Shown here: one piece after another, positions 17,388-25,711 of the stretch | Position numbering within the stretch: position 1 is the first letter of the stretch | Layout of the letters: every line of letters begins with the position of its first letter | From: Hohaiivirga grylli | GTDB lineage: Bacteria; Pseudomonadota; Alphaproteobacteria; Rhizobiales; Beijerinckiaceae | Reading direction: 5' to 3' | NCBI RefSeq assembly: GCF_039655745.1 | Contig: NZ_JBBYXI010000004.1 | Coordinates: 124,001 to 188,000 of the forward strand | DNA length: 64,000 nucleotides | The notes under the pieces: generated by a model | What the model was told of the DNA's origin: nothing | The model's input: only the letters and a program-made list of their open reading frames with translations | Databases searched by the model: none | Made by a program: the position numbers and the translations under genes

Positions 17388-17543
17388 ATGCCTGAGACTT
17401 ATGCTTCTGTGGCCTCGTTCTCGCAGATTGGCGGGCTGGTCATGTTCCTAGTCGGGTTTCTGTGCGTGCTTGTATACGCCCTGTTGCCCTCAAGTAAGAA
17501 CAAATTCGATGCCGCGGCTCGTATGCCGCTTCGGGAGGACTGA
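17388..17543 (+). CDS. ccoQ: cbb3-type oxidase subunit IV
   Basis: This 51-residue protein has one membrane helix (about residues 15-34, LVMFLVGFLCVLVYALLP) and a short cytoplasmic tail ending RMPLRED. CcoQ stabilises the oxidase complex and its association with CcoP. The start is fixed by AAGGAGGGG just before ATG 17388, immediately after the ccoO stop. The stop lies three bases from the ccoP start. Position and topology identify it, since sequence conservation in this family is low. Confidence 0.93.
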   Translation: MPETYASVASFSQIGGLVMFLVGFLCVLVYALLPSSKNKFDAAARMPLRED

Positions 17544-17545
17544 TC

Positions 17546-18475
17546 ATGGCTCACCACGAAGAGAAACAGGTTGATGCCGTGACCGGAATGACCAAGACCG
17601 GTCATTCCTGGGATGGCATTGAAGAACTGAATACGCCGCTGCCAAAGTGGTGGCTGTATATGTTCTATGCAACGATTATTTGGTCCATTGGCTATTGGGT
17701 GGTCTACCCATCATGGCCGTTGGTTCAGAGCTATACGGTTGGCGCTTTCAACTGGCACTCCCGTTCAGCTGTGGAAGAAGAGCTTCAGGGGCTGAAGACG
17801 CTCCGCGGGCCAATGACTCAAAAGCTGGCGGCGGCTTCCGTTGATGAAGTCATTGCCAATAACGAAAAAGACCCTGAGCTTTACAACTTTGCTGTAGCGA
17901 TGGGTAAGGCTGCGTTTGCAGATAACTGTGCTCCCTGCCATGGCTCGGGTGCACAGGGTTCATTCAGCTATCCAAACCTGAACGATGACGAATGGCTCTG
18001 GGGTGGTACACCTGAAGAGATCTATACGACCATCAAGGTTGGTGTTCGCTCAACAAGCCCTGAAACGCATTCAGGTGTCATGACGGCTTTCGGGCGCGAT
18101 GGCCTGCTTGATCCAACACAGATTGCCAATGTTACGGATTACATCCGTGCACAGAACGATCTGCCGGTTGATGCAAAAGCTGACCTTGATGCTGGTAAAG
18201 TTGTTTTCGAGGAAAACTGTACAGTTTGTCATGGTGACAATGGCATGGGTATGAAAGAGCTTGGAACTCCAAACCTCTTCCCACGTGTTGTCGACGGTAA
18301 GAAGCAGCCGAAGATCTGGCTTTACAGCTCTGACAGAGAACAGATCATTCGTGCCGTTACCAATGGTCAGGGTAATGTGATGCCGACATGGGAAGGCCGT
18401 CTTGATGATACAACAATCAAGGCACTTGCAGTCTATGTTGTCAATTTTGGTGGCGCTGTTCTTCCCAAGAACTAA
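17546..18475 (+). CDS. ccoP: cbb3-type cytochrome c oxidase subunit III (di-haem c)
   Basis: CcoP is the di-haem cytochrome c that accepts electrons from soluble or membrane cytochrome c. The 309-aa protein begins with a cytoplasmic segment containing SWDGIEELNTPLPKWW, a CcoP hallmark. One helix follows (residues 36-58), then two cytochrome c domains with CAPCH (Cys128, Cys131, His132) and CTVCH (Cys225, Cys228, His229). GGGAGG lies upstream of the ATG, and the ccoQ stop almost touches it. A strong terminator follows. Confidence 0.97.
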   Translation: MAHHEEKQVDAVTGMTKTGHSWDGIEELNTPLPKWWLYMFYATIIWSIGYWVVYPSWPLVQSYTVGAFNWHSRSAVEEELQGLKTLRGPMTQKLAAASVDEVIANNEKDPELYNFAVAMGKAAFADNCAPCHGSGAQGSFSYPNLNDDEWLWGGTPEEIYTTIKVGVRSTSPETHSGVMTAFGRDGLLDPTQIANVTDYIRAQNDLPVDAKADLDAGKVVFEENCTVCHGDNGMGMKELGTPNLFPRVVDGKKQPKIWLYSSDREQIIRAVTNGQGNVMPTWEGRLDDTTIKALAVYVVNFGGAVLPKN

Positions 18476-18496
18476 AGCGATCACAATCTGATGAGG

Positions 18497-18530
18497 AAGC
18501 CGCAATTGCTAGCCAATTGCGGCTTTTTTT
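18497..18530 (+). terminator. Rho-independent terminator after ccoP
   Basis: A 12-bp stem AAGCCGCAATTG / CAATTGCGGCTT with a 5-nt loop is followed by a T7 run. It ends the ccoNOQP transcript, so ccoGHIS probably has its own promoter. Confidence 0.93.
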
Positions 18531-18571
18531 CTTGTAATTTTTCTAAAATAGGTGCACTTGAGCAGTAGGGA

Positions 18572-18592
18572 ACAGGTATGCCTAATACCTGT
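18572..18592. promoter_or_regulatory. Perfect inverted repeat upstream of ccoG
   Basis: ACAGGTAT / ATACCTGT is an 8-bp perfect inverted repeat with a 5-nt centre (GCCTA), 90 nt upstream of ccoG. GTAGGG occurs on both flanks. It is a candidate operator for ccoGHIS. It does not match the FNR consensus or the CueR-type copper site I know. Confidence 0.45.
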
Positions 18593-18681
18593 AGGGTGAA
18601 AAATTTTTATAAGGCCAGATCACGGTGTTTTCTTAACGCATCATCGTCTGACCAAATTGATACCGGGAGGCAGGGGAACCG

Positions 18682-20154
18682 ATGGCTGATGCTTCTATGA
18701 TGGGCTCCGAACCAAACCAGGCTGTTGAGCCGCCATTATATGAGGACCGTAAGAAAATCTATCCTCAGGCTGTGAAGGGCCGCTTTCGGACGATCAAATG
18801 GGCTATTCTGATCGTTGCGCTTGGTGTCTACTATTTTCTTCCCTTTGTCAGATGGTACCGTGGGCCAGATGCGCCCACACAGGCTGTTCTCCTTGATCTT
18901 GCGCATGAACGGTTTTACTTTTTCGGAATTGAAATCTGGCCGCAGGAAGTTTTCTATTTTACGGGGCTTCTGGTTCTTGCCGCACTTATGCTGTTCTTGA
19001 TGAATGCCGTGGCAGGCCGTGTCTGGTGTGGTTATTTTTGTCCGCAAACCGTCTGGACAGATTTATTTTATGCGGTTGAGCGTTGGGTTGAAGGTGAGAA
19101 GAGAGCCCGTGACCGACGCAAAAAAGAAGGCCGTAAGCTTGAAGCCTTCTCGCTTCTAATCCTTAAGCACTGGATCTGGATCATGATTGCCTGGTGGACA
19201 GGTGGTGCATGGGTTCTGTATTTCGCAGATGCTCCTACACTTGTCTGGCAACTGGCGACAGGTGAAGCGCCCTGGATGGCTTATATCTGGATCGCCATCC
19301 TAACATTTACGACATATGCACTTGCAGGTTTTCTGCGTGAGCAGGTTTGCATCTACATGTGTCCATGGCCACGTATTCAGGCAGCCTTGACGGATGAGTA
19401 TGCGCTTAACGTCACGTACGAGCGTGATCGTGGTGAGCCACGCGGCCATGCCAAGAAAAATGATGCCTTGCGTCTGCAGGGCCTGCCTGCCGGTGATTGT
19501 GTTGATTGTGACCAGTGTGTTGCCGTCTGCCCCACAGGTGTTGATATTCGTGAAGGTTCGCAGCTTGGCTGTATCCAGTGCGGTCTGTGTATCGATGCCT
19601 GTAATAATGTGATGGCCAAGCTTGGTAGAGCGCCGAACCTGATCACCTATGATACGGACCTGAACGTCAAGCTCCGTGAGCAGGGCAAAGAGCCAATCAA
19701 GCCACGTGTCATTCGTCTGCGTACGCTGATGTATGTTGCGCTGATCTGTGCCGTTGCCGGTGTCATGATGTATTCACTGCTGAACCGTTCTGCTCAGACA
19801 TTCAGTGTTCTGCATGACAGAAATCCGCTAGCTGTTCGTCTTGGAAATGGCTCTATCCGTAATGCCTATACAATCCGTATTGGTAACAAGCTTCATACAC
19901 CACGAACCTTCACATTGAATGTCGATGGTATTGACCATGCTACAGTCCAGCTGGTGAACCGCCATCAGAGTTCGGAAAGTGGTGTGCCGGAAATTACGGT
20001 TGGTCCGGATCAGACACTGGAAGCGCGTGTGCTTGTAACGGTTTCTGATGATGTTCCTGAGCGCAAGGCAATTGTCTTCACGATTATTGATACAGAAGAC
20101 GCGCGTAATAACGCAAAAGTGAGTGATCACTTCTTCGATGCCCGTCGCCGTTAG
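18682..20154 (+). CDS. ccoG: Cytochrome c oxidase accessory protein CcoG (polyferredoxin)
   Basis: CcoG/FixG is a membrane Fe-S protein needed for cbb3 oxidase assembly; it has been shown elsewhere to reduce Cu(II) for delivery. The 490-aa product has four to five membrane helices, including the conserved VWCGYFCPQTVW segment. Between helices lie two ferredoxin-type motifs, CVDCDQCVAVCP and CIQCGLCIDACN, around residues 272-310. After a last helix comes an immunoglobulin-like periplasmic domain (about 365-485). GGGAGG precedes the start. It is the first gene of ccoGHIS. Ferredoxin cysteines are complete. Confidence 0.97.
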   Translation: MADASMMGSEPNQAVEPPLYEDRKKIYPQAVKGRFRTIKWAILIVALGVYYFLPFVRWYRGPDAPTQAVLLDLAHERFYFFGIEIWPQEVFYFTGLLVLAALMLFLMNAVAGRVWCGYFCPQTVWTDLFYAVERWVEGEKRARDRRKKEGRKLEAFSLLILKHWIWIMIAWWTGGAWVLYFADAPTLVWQLATGEAPWMAYIWIAILTFTTYALAGFLREQVCIYMCPWPRIQAALTDEYALNVTYERDRGEPRGHAKKNDALRLQGLPAGDCVDCDQCVAVCPTGVDIREGSQLGCIQCGLCIDACNNVMAKLGRAPNLITYDTDLNVKLREQGKEPIKPRVIRLRTLMYVALICAVAGVMMYSLLNRSAQTFSVLHDRNPLAVRLGNGSIRNAYTIRIGNKLHTPRTFTLNVDGIDHATVQLVNRHQSSESGVPEITVGPDQTLEARVLVTVSDDVPERKAIVFTIIDTEDARNNAKVSDHFFDARRR

Positions 20155-20177
20155 AAGATAGACAATGTATAGTCACT

Positions 20178-20204
20178 CCATCGGGGGATCATTTTCTCCG
20201 ATGG
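20178..20204 (+). repeat. Stem-loop between ccoG and ccoH
   Basis: CCATCGG / CCGATGG (20178-20184 and 20198-20204) form a 7-bp stem in the 119-bp gap between ccoG and ccoH. No T run follows, so it is more likely an RNA-stability or processing hairpin than a terminator. Confidence 0.4.
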
Positions 20205-20273
20205 GGGCATAAGCCAGTACTTTGCATTGTGATTTCCGGAAGAGAGAAACTCTCTGGAAGATATGGGAACCTT

Positions 20274-20777
20274 ATGATGTCTGCACCAGAGAATACAGGC
20301 GGCTTTAAACTGAATGGCTGGCATGTTTTGACAATCTTTGTCGGAGCTTTTGCCATTGTTGGGGCCGTTAATGCCTATATGGTGTACACTGCCACAACAA
20401 CATTACGCGGACTGGATGTGAAAAACGCCTATGAACGCGGTGTTGCCTATCAGCAGGATGTTGTCGCTGCACGGGAACAGACCGAAAGACAATGGAATGT
20501 TGATATCATTATGGGTGAAAGTGCCGGTACAAAACACAATGTAACCGTGACGGCCCGTACAAAAGATGATGCTGCACTGACAGGTCTGAATGCCGTTTTG
20601 TATCTGACCCATCCGTCTGATGCAGGCAAGGATGCACCTGTAAAGATGACAGAAGTGTCACCGGGAACCTTTACGGGGCAGTTTGAAGCGGAAAGCGGTA
20701 ACTGGTATCTGCAGCTGACGCTGAACCAGAATGGTGAAGTTAAATTCCGCTCACGTAATTCCATCAAGTTGCAGTGA
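20274..20777 (+). CDS. ccoH: cbb3 oxidase assembly protein CcoH
   Basis: CcoH/FixH is a small membrane protein that associates with the cbb3 oxidase and is needed for its stable assembly. The 167-aa product has one N-terminal helix (about residues 12-34). A conserved segment follows with NAYERGVAYQQDVVAAREQTERQW, then a periplasmic beta-rich domain. I chose ATG 20274; the next codon is also ATG. A GTG at 20229 would extend the protein by 15 residues without a ribosome site. It lies seven bases before ccoI. Confidence 0.92.
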   Translation: MMSAPENTGGFKLNGWHVLTIFVGAFAIVGAVNAYMVYTATTTLRGLDVKNAYERGVAYQQDVVAAREQTERQWNVDIIMGESAGTKHNVTVTARTKDDAALTGLNAVLYLTHPSDAGKDAPVKMTEVSPGTFTGQFEAESGNWYLQLTLNQNGEVKFRSRNSIKLQ

Positions 20778-20784
20778 GGCCATT

Positions 20785-23043
20785 ATGGCTGAGATGATAG
20801 ACCTCTCGTTGTTTGTCCAACATCGGGAAGATGGGGCTGTCTTTGTTGAGCTTGCCGTTGATGGCATTACTGGTCCGGATGCAATCCATGAAATAGAAGG
20901 TGGGCTGGAACGTATCGACGGCGTTCTGGATGCACGTCTGAATTATACAAATCACCGTGTGAAGGTCGCCTGGAAGGCTGACCAGCTTGATCCTGCAATC
21001 TTTCTGACGACACTGAAAGATCTGGGATATCGCGCCTATCCGCATATTGTTCGCTCTGAAGAAGAAGCGGAAGCCCGCAAGGAAAAATGGTTGCTGAGAT
21101 GTCTTGGCATTGCTGGCTTTGCTTCAATGAACATCATGCTGCTGTCCATTTCGGTATGGGCCGGAAACGCCTCAGAGATGAGCATTGAAACCCGTGATAT
21201 GTTTCACTGGATTTCTGCATTAATTGCTTTGCCGACAATTGGTTATGCCGGGCAGCCATTTTTTAGAAGTGCATTCGCAGCCCTTCGTGAGCGCCGCCTC
21301 AATATGGATGTTCCGATTGTTGTTGCTATCATTCTTGCCATGGTTATGTCCGTTTATGAGACATTAAACCATGCCCAGAACGCTTATTTTGACTCAGGCG
21401 TGATGCTTCTGTTCTTTCTGCTCTGCGGGCGGACGCTTGAACAGGCCATGCGGCGTAAAACCAGAGCTGTCGCGGGTAATCTTGCTGCTTTGAAATCAGA
21501 AACAGCATATCGCCTTGATGAAAATGGGCAGGCAGTTCTTGTGCCGGTTGGCGCTCTGCAGCCAAATGATAAGATTCTTGTTCGTTCGGGTGAGCGTGTG
21601 CCTGTTGATGGTCTGGTTGTCCAAGGCACCTCACAGATTGACGAGAGCATGGTTACTGGTGAGACCCTGCCACGAAACATTGAGACAGGTGCAACGGTTT
21701 ATGCGGGTAGCTCAAACTATGGCGGCGCTATCACAGTACAGGCGACAGCTATCGGTGAAGATACCCTGCTCGATGAAATCGAGCGTCTGCTTGAAAAAGC
21801 ATCCAGCAGTAAATCGCGCTACATCCAGCTTGCCGATCGGGTTGGGTCTGCCTATGCGCCGGTTATTCATACAACAGCCCTGATAACACTCTGCATCTGG
21901 TTGATGCTTGGTGCGTCATTCCATGACGCTATTCTGACTGCTGTTGCCGTTTTGATCATCACATGCCCTTGTGCGCTGGCATTAGCCGTTCCTGTTGTGC
22001 AGGTTGTTGCATCGGGCAATATGTTTCGGGCCGGGTTACTACTGAATGCAGGTGACGCGATTGAGCGTCTGGCAAAAGTTGACACGGTTGTCTTTGACAA
22101 AACCGGCACATTGACCCTACCGGAATTACAGGTTGCCAATCGTAATGATATTCCTGCTGATCTTCTGGAAATTGCAGCTCGTTTAGCTATCTCAAGTCAT
22201 CACCCACTTTCTGCCGCTGTAGCAACGGAGGCTAAAGAATGTCAGCCTTACGATCAGGTTGAAGAAATTGCGGGTGAGGGGGTACGGGCTATTGTAAATG
22301 GCCAGGAAGCCCGCCTTGGCAGTTATGGTTTCTGTGGTTTCTCAGAAGCTGATACGCACGCGTTGCTCAAGGATGAGAGTATATCGATTGTTGCTATTGC
22401 CTATGGGGCTCAGAGGGCGCTTCTTGCTATTCATCAGGCCTTGCGGCCTGATGCTGTCGCAACGCTTCAGGCTCTGCGGAAATTTGGTATTCATGATATC
22501 CGTATTATGTCGGGTGATCGGCCAGAGGCTGTTCGTTCAATCGCTGATAAGCTTGGGGTAGCAGATTGGCATGGGAGCATGAAGCCTGCTGACAAGATTA
22601 GGGCTATTGAAGAATTGCAGACAAAGGGTGCTTCGGTTCTGATGGTCGGCGATGGCCTGAATGATGCTCCGGCTCTTGCGGCTGCCAGTGTTTCCCTGTC
22701 ACCTATCTCAGCCTCCAATCTGGCTCAGGTTCATGCCGATGCCGTTTTCCTTGGCGATAGGCTGATGCCTGTTTTTCAGGCTCTGGCAACAGCACGTAAG
22801 GCGCGGAGTTTGATGCGTCAGAACCTTGGCTTTGCTCTTCTCTATAACCTTGTTGCTGTTCCACTGGCTTTTCTTGGGCATGTTACCCCCCTGGTTGCGG
22901 CTCTTGCCATGTCGGGTTCTTCTCTGGTTGTAACCCTGAACGGGTTAAGGGTGAGACGACAGGTCGGGGTTGGCACTAAAGCTCAGGAAGCAGGAACCGT
23001 AAAAGAAACCCTGATCAATGGCCCTCTGGAGAGCTCTGTATGA
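20785..23043 (+). CDS. ccoI: Copper-transporting P1B-type ATPase CcoI, metal-binding motif lost
   Basis: CcoI/FixI exports Cu+ across the inner membrane for CuB insertion into the cbb3 oxidase. The 752-aa protein has eight membrane helices, the transport site TCPCALALAVP, the actuator motif TGET, the phosphorylation motif DKTGTLT and the hinge GDGLNDAPAL. The N-terminal HMA-like fold is present but reads DGITGPDAIHEIE where relatives have a CxxC copper site. Both cysteines are absent. ATG 20785 follows GAGG and fits the family start; a longer frame from 20731 overlaps ccoH. The stop overlaps ccoS as ATGA. Confidence 0.96.
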   Translation: MAEMIDLSLFVQHREDGAVFVELAVDGITGPDAIHEIEGGLERIDGVLDARLNYTNHRVKVAWKADQLDPAIFLTTLKDLGYRAYPHIVRSEEEAEARKEKWLLRCLGIAGFASMNIMLLSISVWAGNASEMSIETRDMFHWISALIALPTIGYAGQPFFRSAFAALRERRLNMDVPIVVAIILAMVMSVYETLNHAQNAYFDSGVMLLFFLLCGRTLEQAMRRKTRAVAGNLAALKSETAYRLDENGQAVLVPVGALQPNDKILVRSGERVPVDGLVVQGTSQIDESMVTGETLPRNIETGATVYAGSSNYGGAITVQATAIGEDTLLDEIERLLEKASSSKSRYIQLADRVGSAYAPVIHTTALITLCIWLMLGASFHDAILTAVAVLIITCPCALALAVPVVQVVASGNMFRAGLLLNAGDAIERLAKVDTVVFDKTGTLTLPELQVANRNDIPADLLEIAARLAISSHHPLSAAVATEAKECQPYDQVEEIAGEGVRAIVNGQEARLGSYGFCGFSEADTHALLKDESISIVAIAYGAQRALLAIHQALRPDAVATLQALRKFGIHDIRIMSGDRPEAVRSIADKLGVADWHGSMKPADKIRAIEELQTKGASVLMVGDGLNDAPALAAASVSLSPISASNLAQVHADAVFLGDRLMPVFQALATARKARSLMRQNLGFALLYNLVAVPLAFLGHVTPLVAALAMSGSSLVVTLNGLRVRRQVGVGTKAQEAGTVKETLINGPLESSV

Positions 23044-23228
23044 ACGTTCTGGTTTATCTCTTGCCAATGGCTCTGTTTATTGGCCTTGGGGCTTTGGGGG
23101 CTTTCCTCTGGTCTTTAAAATCAGGTCAGTATGATGATCTTGAGGGAGCAGCCGTTCGCATTCTGAATGATGACGATCTTCCTCCAGAGGAAAGACCGCA
23201 TAAACAGGATCAATCTCAGGACAAGTGA
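23040..23228 (+). CDS. ccoS: cbb3 oxidase maturation protein CcoS
   Basis: CcoS is a tiny membrane protein required for cofactor (haem and CuB) insertion into the cbb3 oxidase. The 62-aa product has one helix (residues 4-26, LVYLLPMALFIGLGALGAFLW) followed by the conserved SGQYDDLEGAAVRIL segment and an acidic/basic tail. It overlaps the ccoI stop by four bases and its own stop abuts the next gene. Confidence 0.96.
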   Translation: MNVLVYLLPMALFIGLGALGAFLWSLKSGQYDDLEGAAVRILNDDDLPPEERPHKQDQSQDK

Positions 23229-24374
23229 ATGAGTAATCAGGCACAGATAGGCAGACAAATGCAAACCAGCCGTTCCCGGCCGGGGCGTTTGTCGTGTTTA
23301 TGTGATGGCATCGAAGCTCCTGAAGATGACAGTGGCCGCAGAACAGCAAATATCTTCCTGCTTGCTGCAGGGTTTGCTTTTTCCGTTCTTTCTCAGATTA
23401 TTACTCTGGGTATGTTACCATTAATTGGTGGATTATATGCGCCAAGTTCCGGGCTGGTCACATTACCCTTCGCATCCTTCTTTGTTGGCGCCATGGTTGC
23501 CAGTTTTCCTGCCTCGTTCCTGCTGGATGGCTTTGGACGTCGTGCAGCTTTTGGTCTGGGTGCCAGTCTTGGTATTGCAGGTGGACTTGTGCTGGCCTGG
23601 GGGCTGATGCATGCACAGTTTCAGGCTGTTGTTCTTGGGGCATTCTGGCTTGGCATTGCCAATGGGTTTGGCCTTTTCTATCGCCATGCTGCCGCTGGTC
23701 TGGGGATGTCAGGACGGCGTAATGCCGTTTCAATACTTTTTGGTGCCGGTGCTGTTGTAGGGCTTGTTGCACCAACTCTTGCCGTTTATGCAGAGCAATG
23801 GTCACCAAGTGTCTTTGTTGGGTCAGCCATTTTGGCTGCGCTCGCTCATGTCGGTGCTTTAGCATTGGCAATCGCGTTACCCGGGCGACGGGTGATTGCC
23901 GCTGTCAGACAAGCGAATATGGCATGGAGCGGATTGCTTATTCCGACAATTGTTGGAGCTACGTCATGGTTTTTAATGACGGCACTGATGGGTGCAACGC
24001 CTATCGCGATGATTGGGTGCGGTATTAACGGTACAGAGGTAACAGGAGCTATTGGCTGGCACGTTCTGGCAATGTATATGCCGGCTCTTTTAGTCCCGCG
24101 TTTGCCACAAAACATCTCTGCCTGGAAAATTGCGTTTGTCGGTTTATCATGCCTGATCCTGGCTGTTGTCTTGTTCATGATTGGACAGACAACGCTTGTC
24201 TTCAGTTCGTCTCTGATTTTTCTGGGATTTGGATGGTCTCTGTCTATCGTTGCAGCAACCTTGCTTCTCTATGATGCAGGGACGCCATCTTCATTACAGC
24301 TTGCTATTCATGATGCCCTATTGCTTGCCGGTGCTATTGCGGGTGCCATTGCTGCGGGCTGGATTGCTCTTTAG
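23229..24374 (+). CDS. ccoA: MFS transporter with CcoA-type copper-import motifs
   Basis: The 381-aa membrane protein has about twelve hydrophobic segments of the major facilitator superfamily, with a short N-terminal cytoplasmic stretch. It starts directly at the ccoS stop (no gap), so it belongs to the ccoGHIS operon. In the second half it has M250-x3-M254 (MTALM) and H278-x3-M282 (HVLAM). Rhodobacter capsulatus CcoA, the MFS copper importer needed for cbb3 oxidase, carries M233-x3-M237 and H261-x3-M265, with the same 28-residue offset. I therefore call it a CcoA-like Cu importer. MFS membership is sure; copper transport is inference from motif and operon. Confidence 0.8.
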   Translation: MSNQAQIGRQMQTSRSRPGRLSCLCDGIEAPEDDSGRRTANIFLLAAGFAFSVLSQIITLGMLPLIGGLYAPSSGLVTLPFASFFVGAMVASFPASFLLDGFGRRAAFGLGASLGIAGGLVLAWGLMHAQFQAVVLGAFWLGIANGFGLFYRHAAAGLGMSGRRNAVSILFGAGAVVGLVAPTLAVYAEQWSPSVFVGSAILAALAHVGALALAIALPGRRVIAAVRQANMAWSGLLIPTIVGATSWFLMTALMGATPIAMIGCGINGTEVTGAIGWHVLAMYMPALLVPRLPQNISAWKIAFVGLSCLILAVVLFMIGQTTLVFSSSLIFLGFGWSLSIVAATLLLYDAGTPSSLQLAIHDALLLAGAIAGAIAAGWIAL

Positions 24375-24381
24375 ATAAAAG

Positions 24382-24407
24382 AAAAAGGGCCCCTTGAGGG
24401 GGCCCTT
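24382..24407 (-). terminator. Terminator of the DUF4167 gene (bidirectional)
   Basis: AAGGGCCCC / GGGGCCCTT (24385-24393 and 24399-24407) form a 9-bp stem. On the minus strand it continues into CTTTTTCTTTT, giving a terminator for the gene at 24434. It may also stop the ccoGHIS-ccoA transcript. Confidence 0.8.
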
Positions 24408-24433
24408 CATGTAAAAATATCTTGAGCAGGGAT

Positions 24434-25252
24434 TTATTCTGCTCCCGCATCCGTTTCGACGCTGCGAACAACCCGACGACGACGGCGAACAGGCTTGGCC
24501 TCTTCATCATTCTCAGGTGGTTCACTGAAGCTCATTTCAGGCTCTTCAGCTTTGGCAGACTGACGGACTGGGTTTGTCAGGAATGCTGGCAGTGAAGACT
24601 GAGCTTCATTGTTCTCTTCCACTCCTTCGGTGCGCGGTGTCCGACGGCGGACCGGACGCTCTTCGTTGAACTCCTGACGGCCATAGCGATTACGTGATGG
24701 GGCGCCCTCAGAATTTCCTTCTCCGATGCCTTCCTGATCATAACGTTGATGGTCAGAATTGCTGGTGCGGTTACGATCAATGCGGCCATAACGGCTGCGA
24801 CGCTGTGGGCGTTGCTGGTCACGGCGGGAATCATGATTTTCGTAATTAGCAGATTGTGAAGGAACGAAGTCGGAGCCATCTATTGTTGGCTGCTCATCGG
24901 TTTCTGGGTTGTAGTGCCCATTTTCCTCGGATTCGCCATCGCCTTCTTCATGCTCGTCATCAGAGCTGCGCTGATACTGACCATACTGCTGGCGCATCTG
25001 CTCCTGAGAAGCGGCAATAATACGGAAATAATGTTCTGCGTGCTGTAAGTAGTTTTCAGCAGCAATAGGGTCACCTGCAGCCTGAGCATCCCGGGAAAGC
25101 TGGGAGTATTTTTCTGCAATATGCTGAGCGGTGCCACGGATTTTGACATCTGGGCCGTTTGACTCATAGCTGCGTGTCAGAGGGTTCGGGCCCTTGCTAT
25201 TGTTGCGACTGCGGCCACGCATCCGTCTGTTTTGTCCTAATCTCATGCTCAT
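24434..25252 (-). CDS. DUF4167-domain protein
   Basis: The 272-aa protein starts with a basic segment (RLGQNRRMRGRSRNN) and the DUF4167 core: PLTRSYESNGPDVKIRGTAQHIAEKYSQLSRDAQAAGDPIAAENYLQHAEHYFRI, about residues 20-85. The rest is low-complexity, rich in Arg, Gln, Asn and Glu. The family is typical of alphaproteobacteria and commonly lies beside prmC and prfA, as here. The basic ends and unstructured tail suggest nucleic-acid binding, which is inference only. The start could be ATG 25252 or the ATG two codons later. Confidence 0.88.
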   Translation of the reverse strand: MSMRLGQNRRMRGRSRNNSKGPNPLTRSYESNGPDVKIRGTAQHIAEKYSQLSRDAQAAGDPIAAENYLQHAEHYFRIIAASQEQMRQQYGQYQRSSDDEHEEGDGESEENGHYNPETDEQPTIDGSDFVPSQSANYENHDSRRDQQRPQRRSRYGRIDRNRTSNSDHQRYDQEGIGEGNSEGAPSRNRYGRQEFNEERPVRRRTPRTEGVEENNEAQSSLPAFLTNPVRQSAKAEEPEMSFSEPPENDEEAKPVRRRRRVVRSVETDAGAE

Positions 25253-25711
25253 CTACGACTTTCGCTGTTTCTAGTGACGCGGGGGTAATGTTTCAGCACC
25301 ACATGAACCCCAATAATTTTAAGACCCGTTATCTTCTTTTAAGCTTCGGAATTTCACTGAACATACGAAAATTCCGATATGAAAACATTTAAGGCGAGAT
25401 GCGGTTGAAATGCACGATGGTCTTATGAACCCTCGTTTCATGAGTCTTGCGTATCTGCTTGCCGGTCTGCCGGATGTTCCTTAAACTTTTGGGTTTTATT
25501 GTCTGTGTCGGGTTATTAAAATGCCCCGTTCACTCGACTTATATCGTAATCCCTGTTTTATGGTCTACCATATTTGTCCAGTAAGGGTATGTACGACACT
25601 TAAGTCAAGAATCTACCTGTTTTCTCGCCGCGCAACAAGCAAAAATTCAGAAAAATTGGAAAATAGATTTTAAACCATGGTTTAAGATCGCCGTAATATA
25701 TTTGTACTTGG
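25253..25711. other. 459-bp intergenic region with a 16-bp palindrome
   Basis: No convincing gene lies here. It should contain the promoter of the DUF4167 gene at its left end. At 25670-25685 there is a perfect 16-bp palindrome, TTAAACCATGGTTTAA, 27 bases after the prmC stop. On the minus strand it continues into AAAATCTATTTTCC, so a weak AT-rich terminator is possible. An operator is the alternative. Confidence 0.45.

Noticed and set aside
20731..20784. 18-residue N-terminal extension of CcoI
   Set aside because: It overlaps ccoH in another frame, and the ATG at 20785 has a ribosome site and matches the family start.
25159..25392. Plus-strand frame antisense to the DUF4167 start
   Set aside because: Cys/Ser-rich, runs against the basic N-terminus of a real gene and has no start signal.
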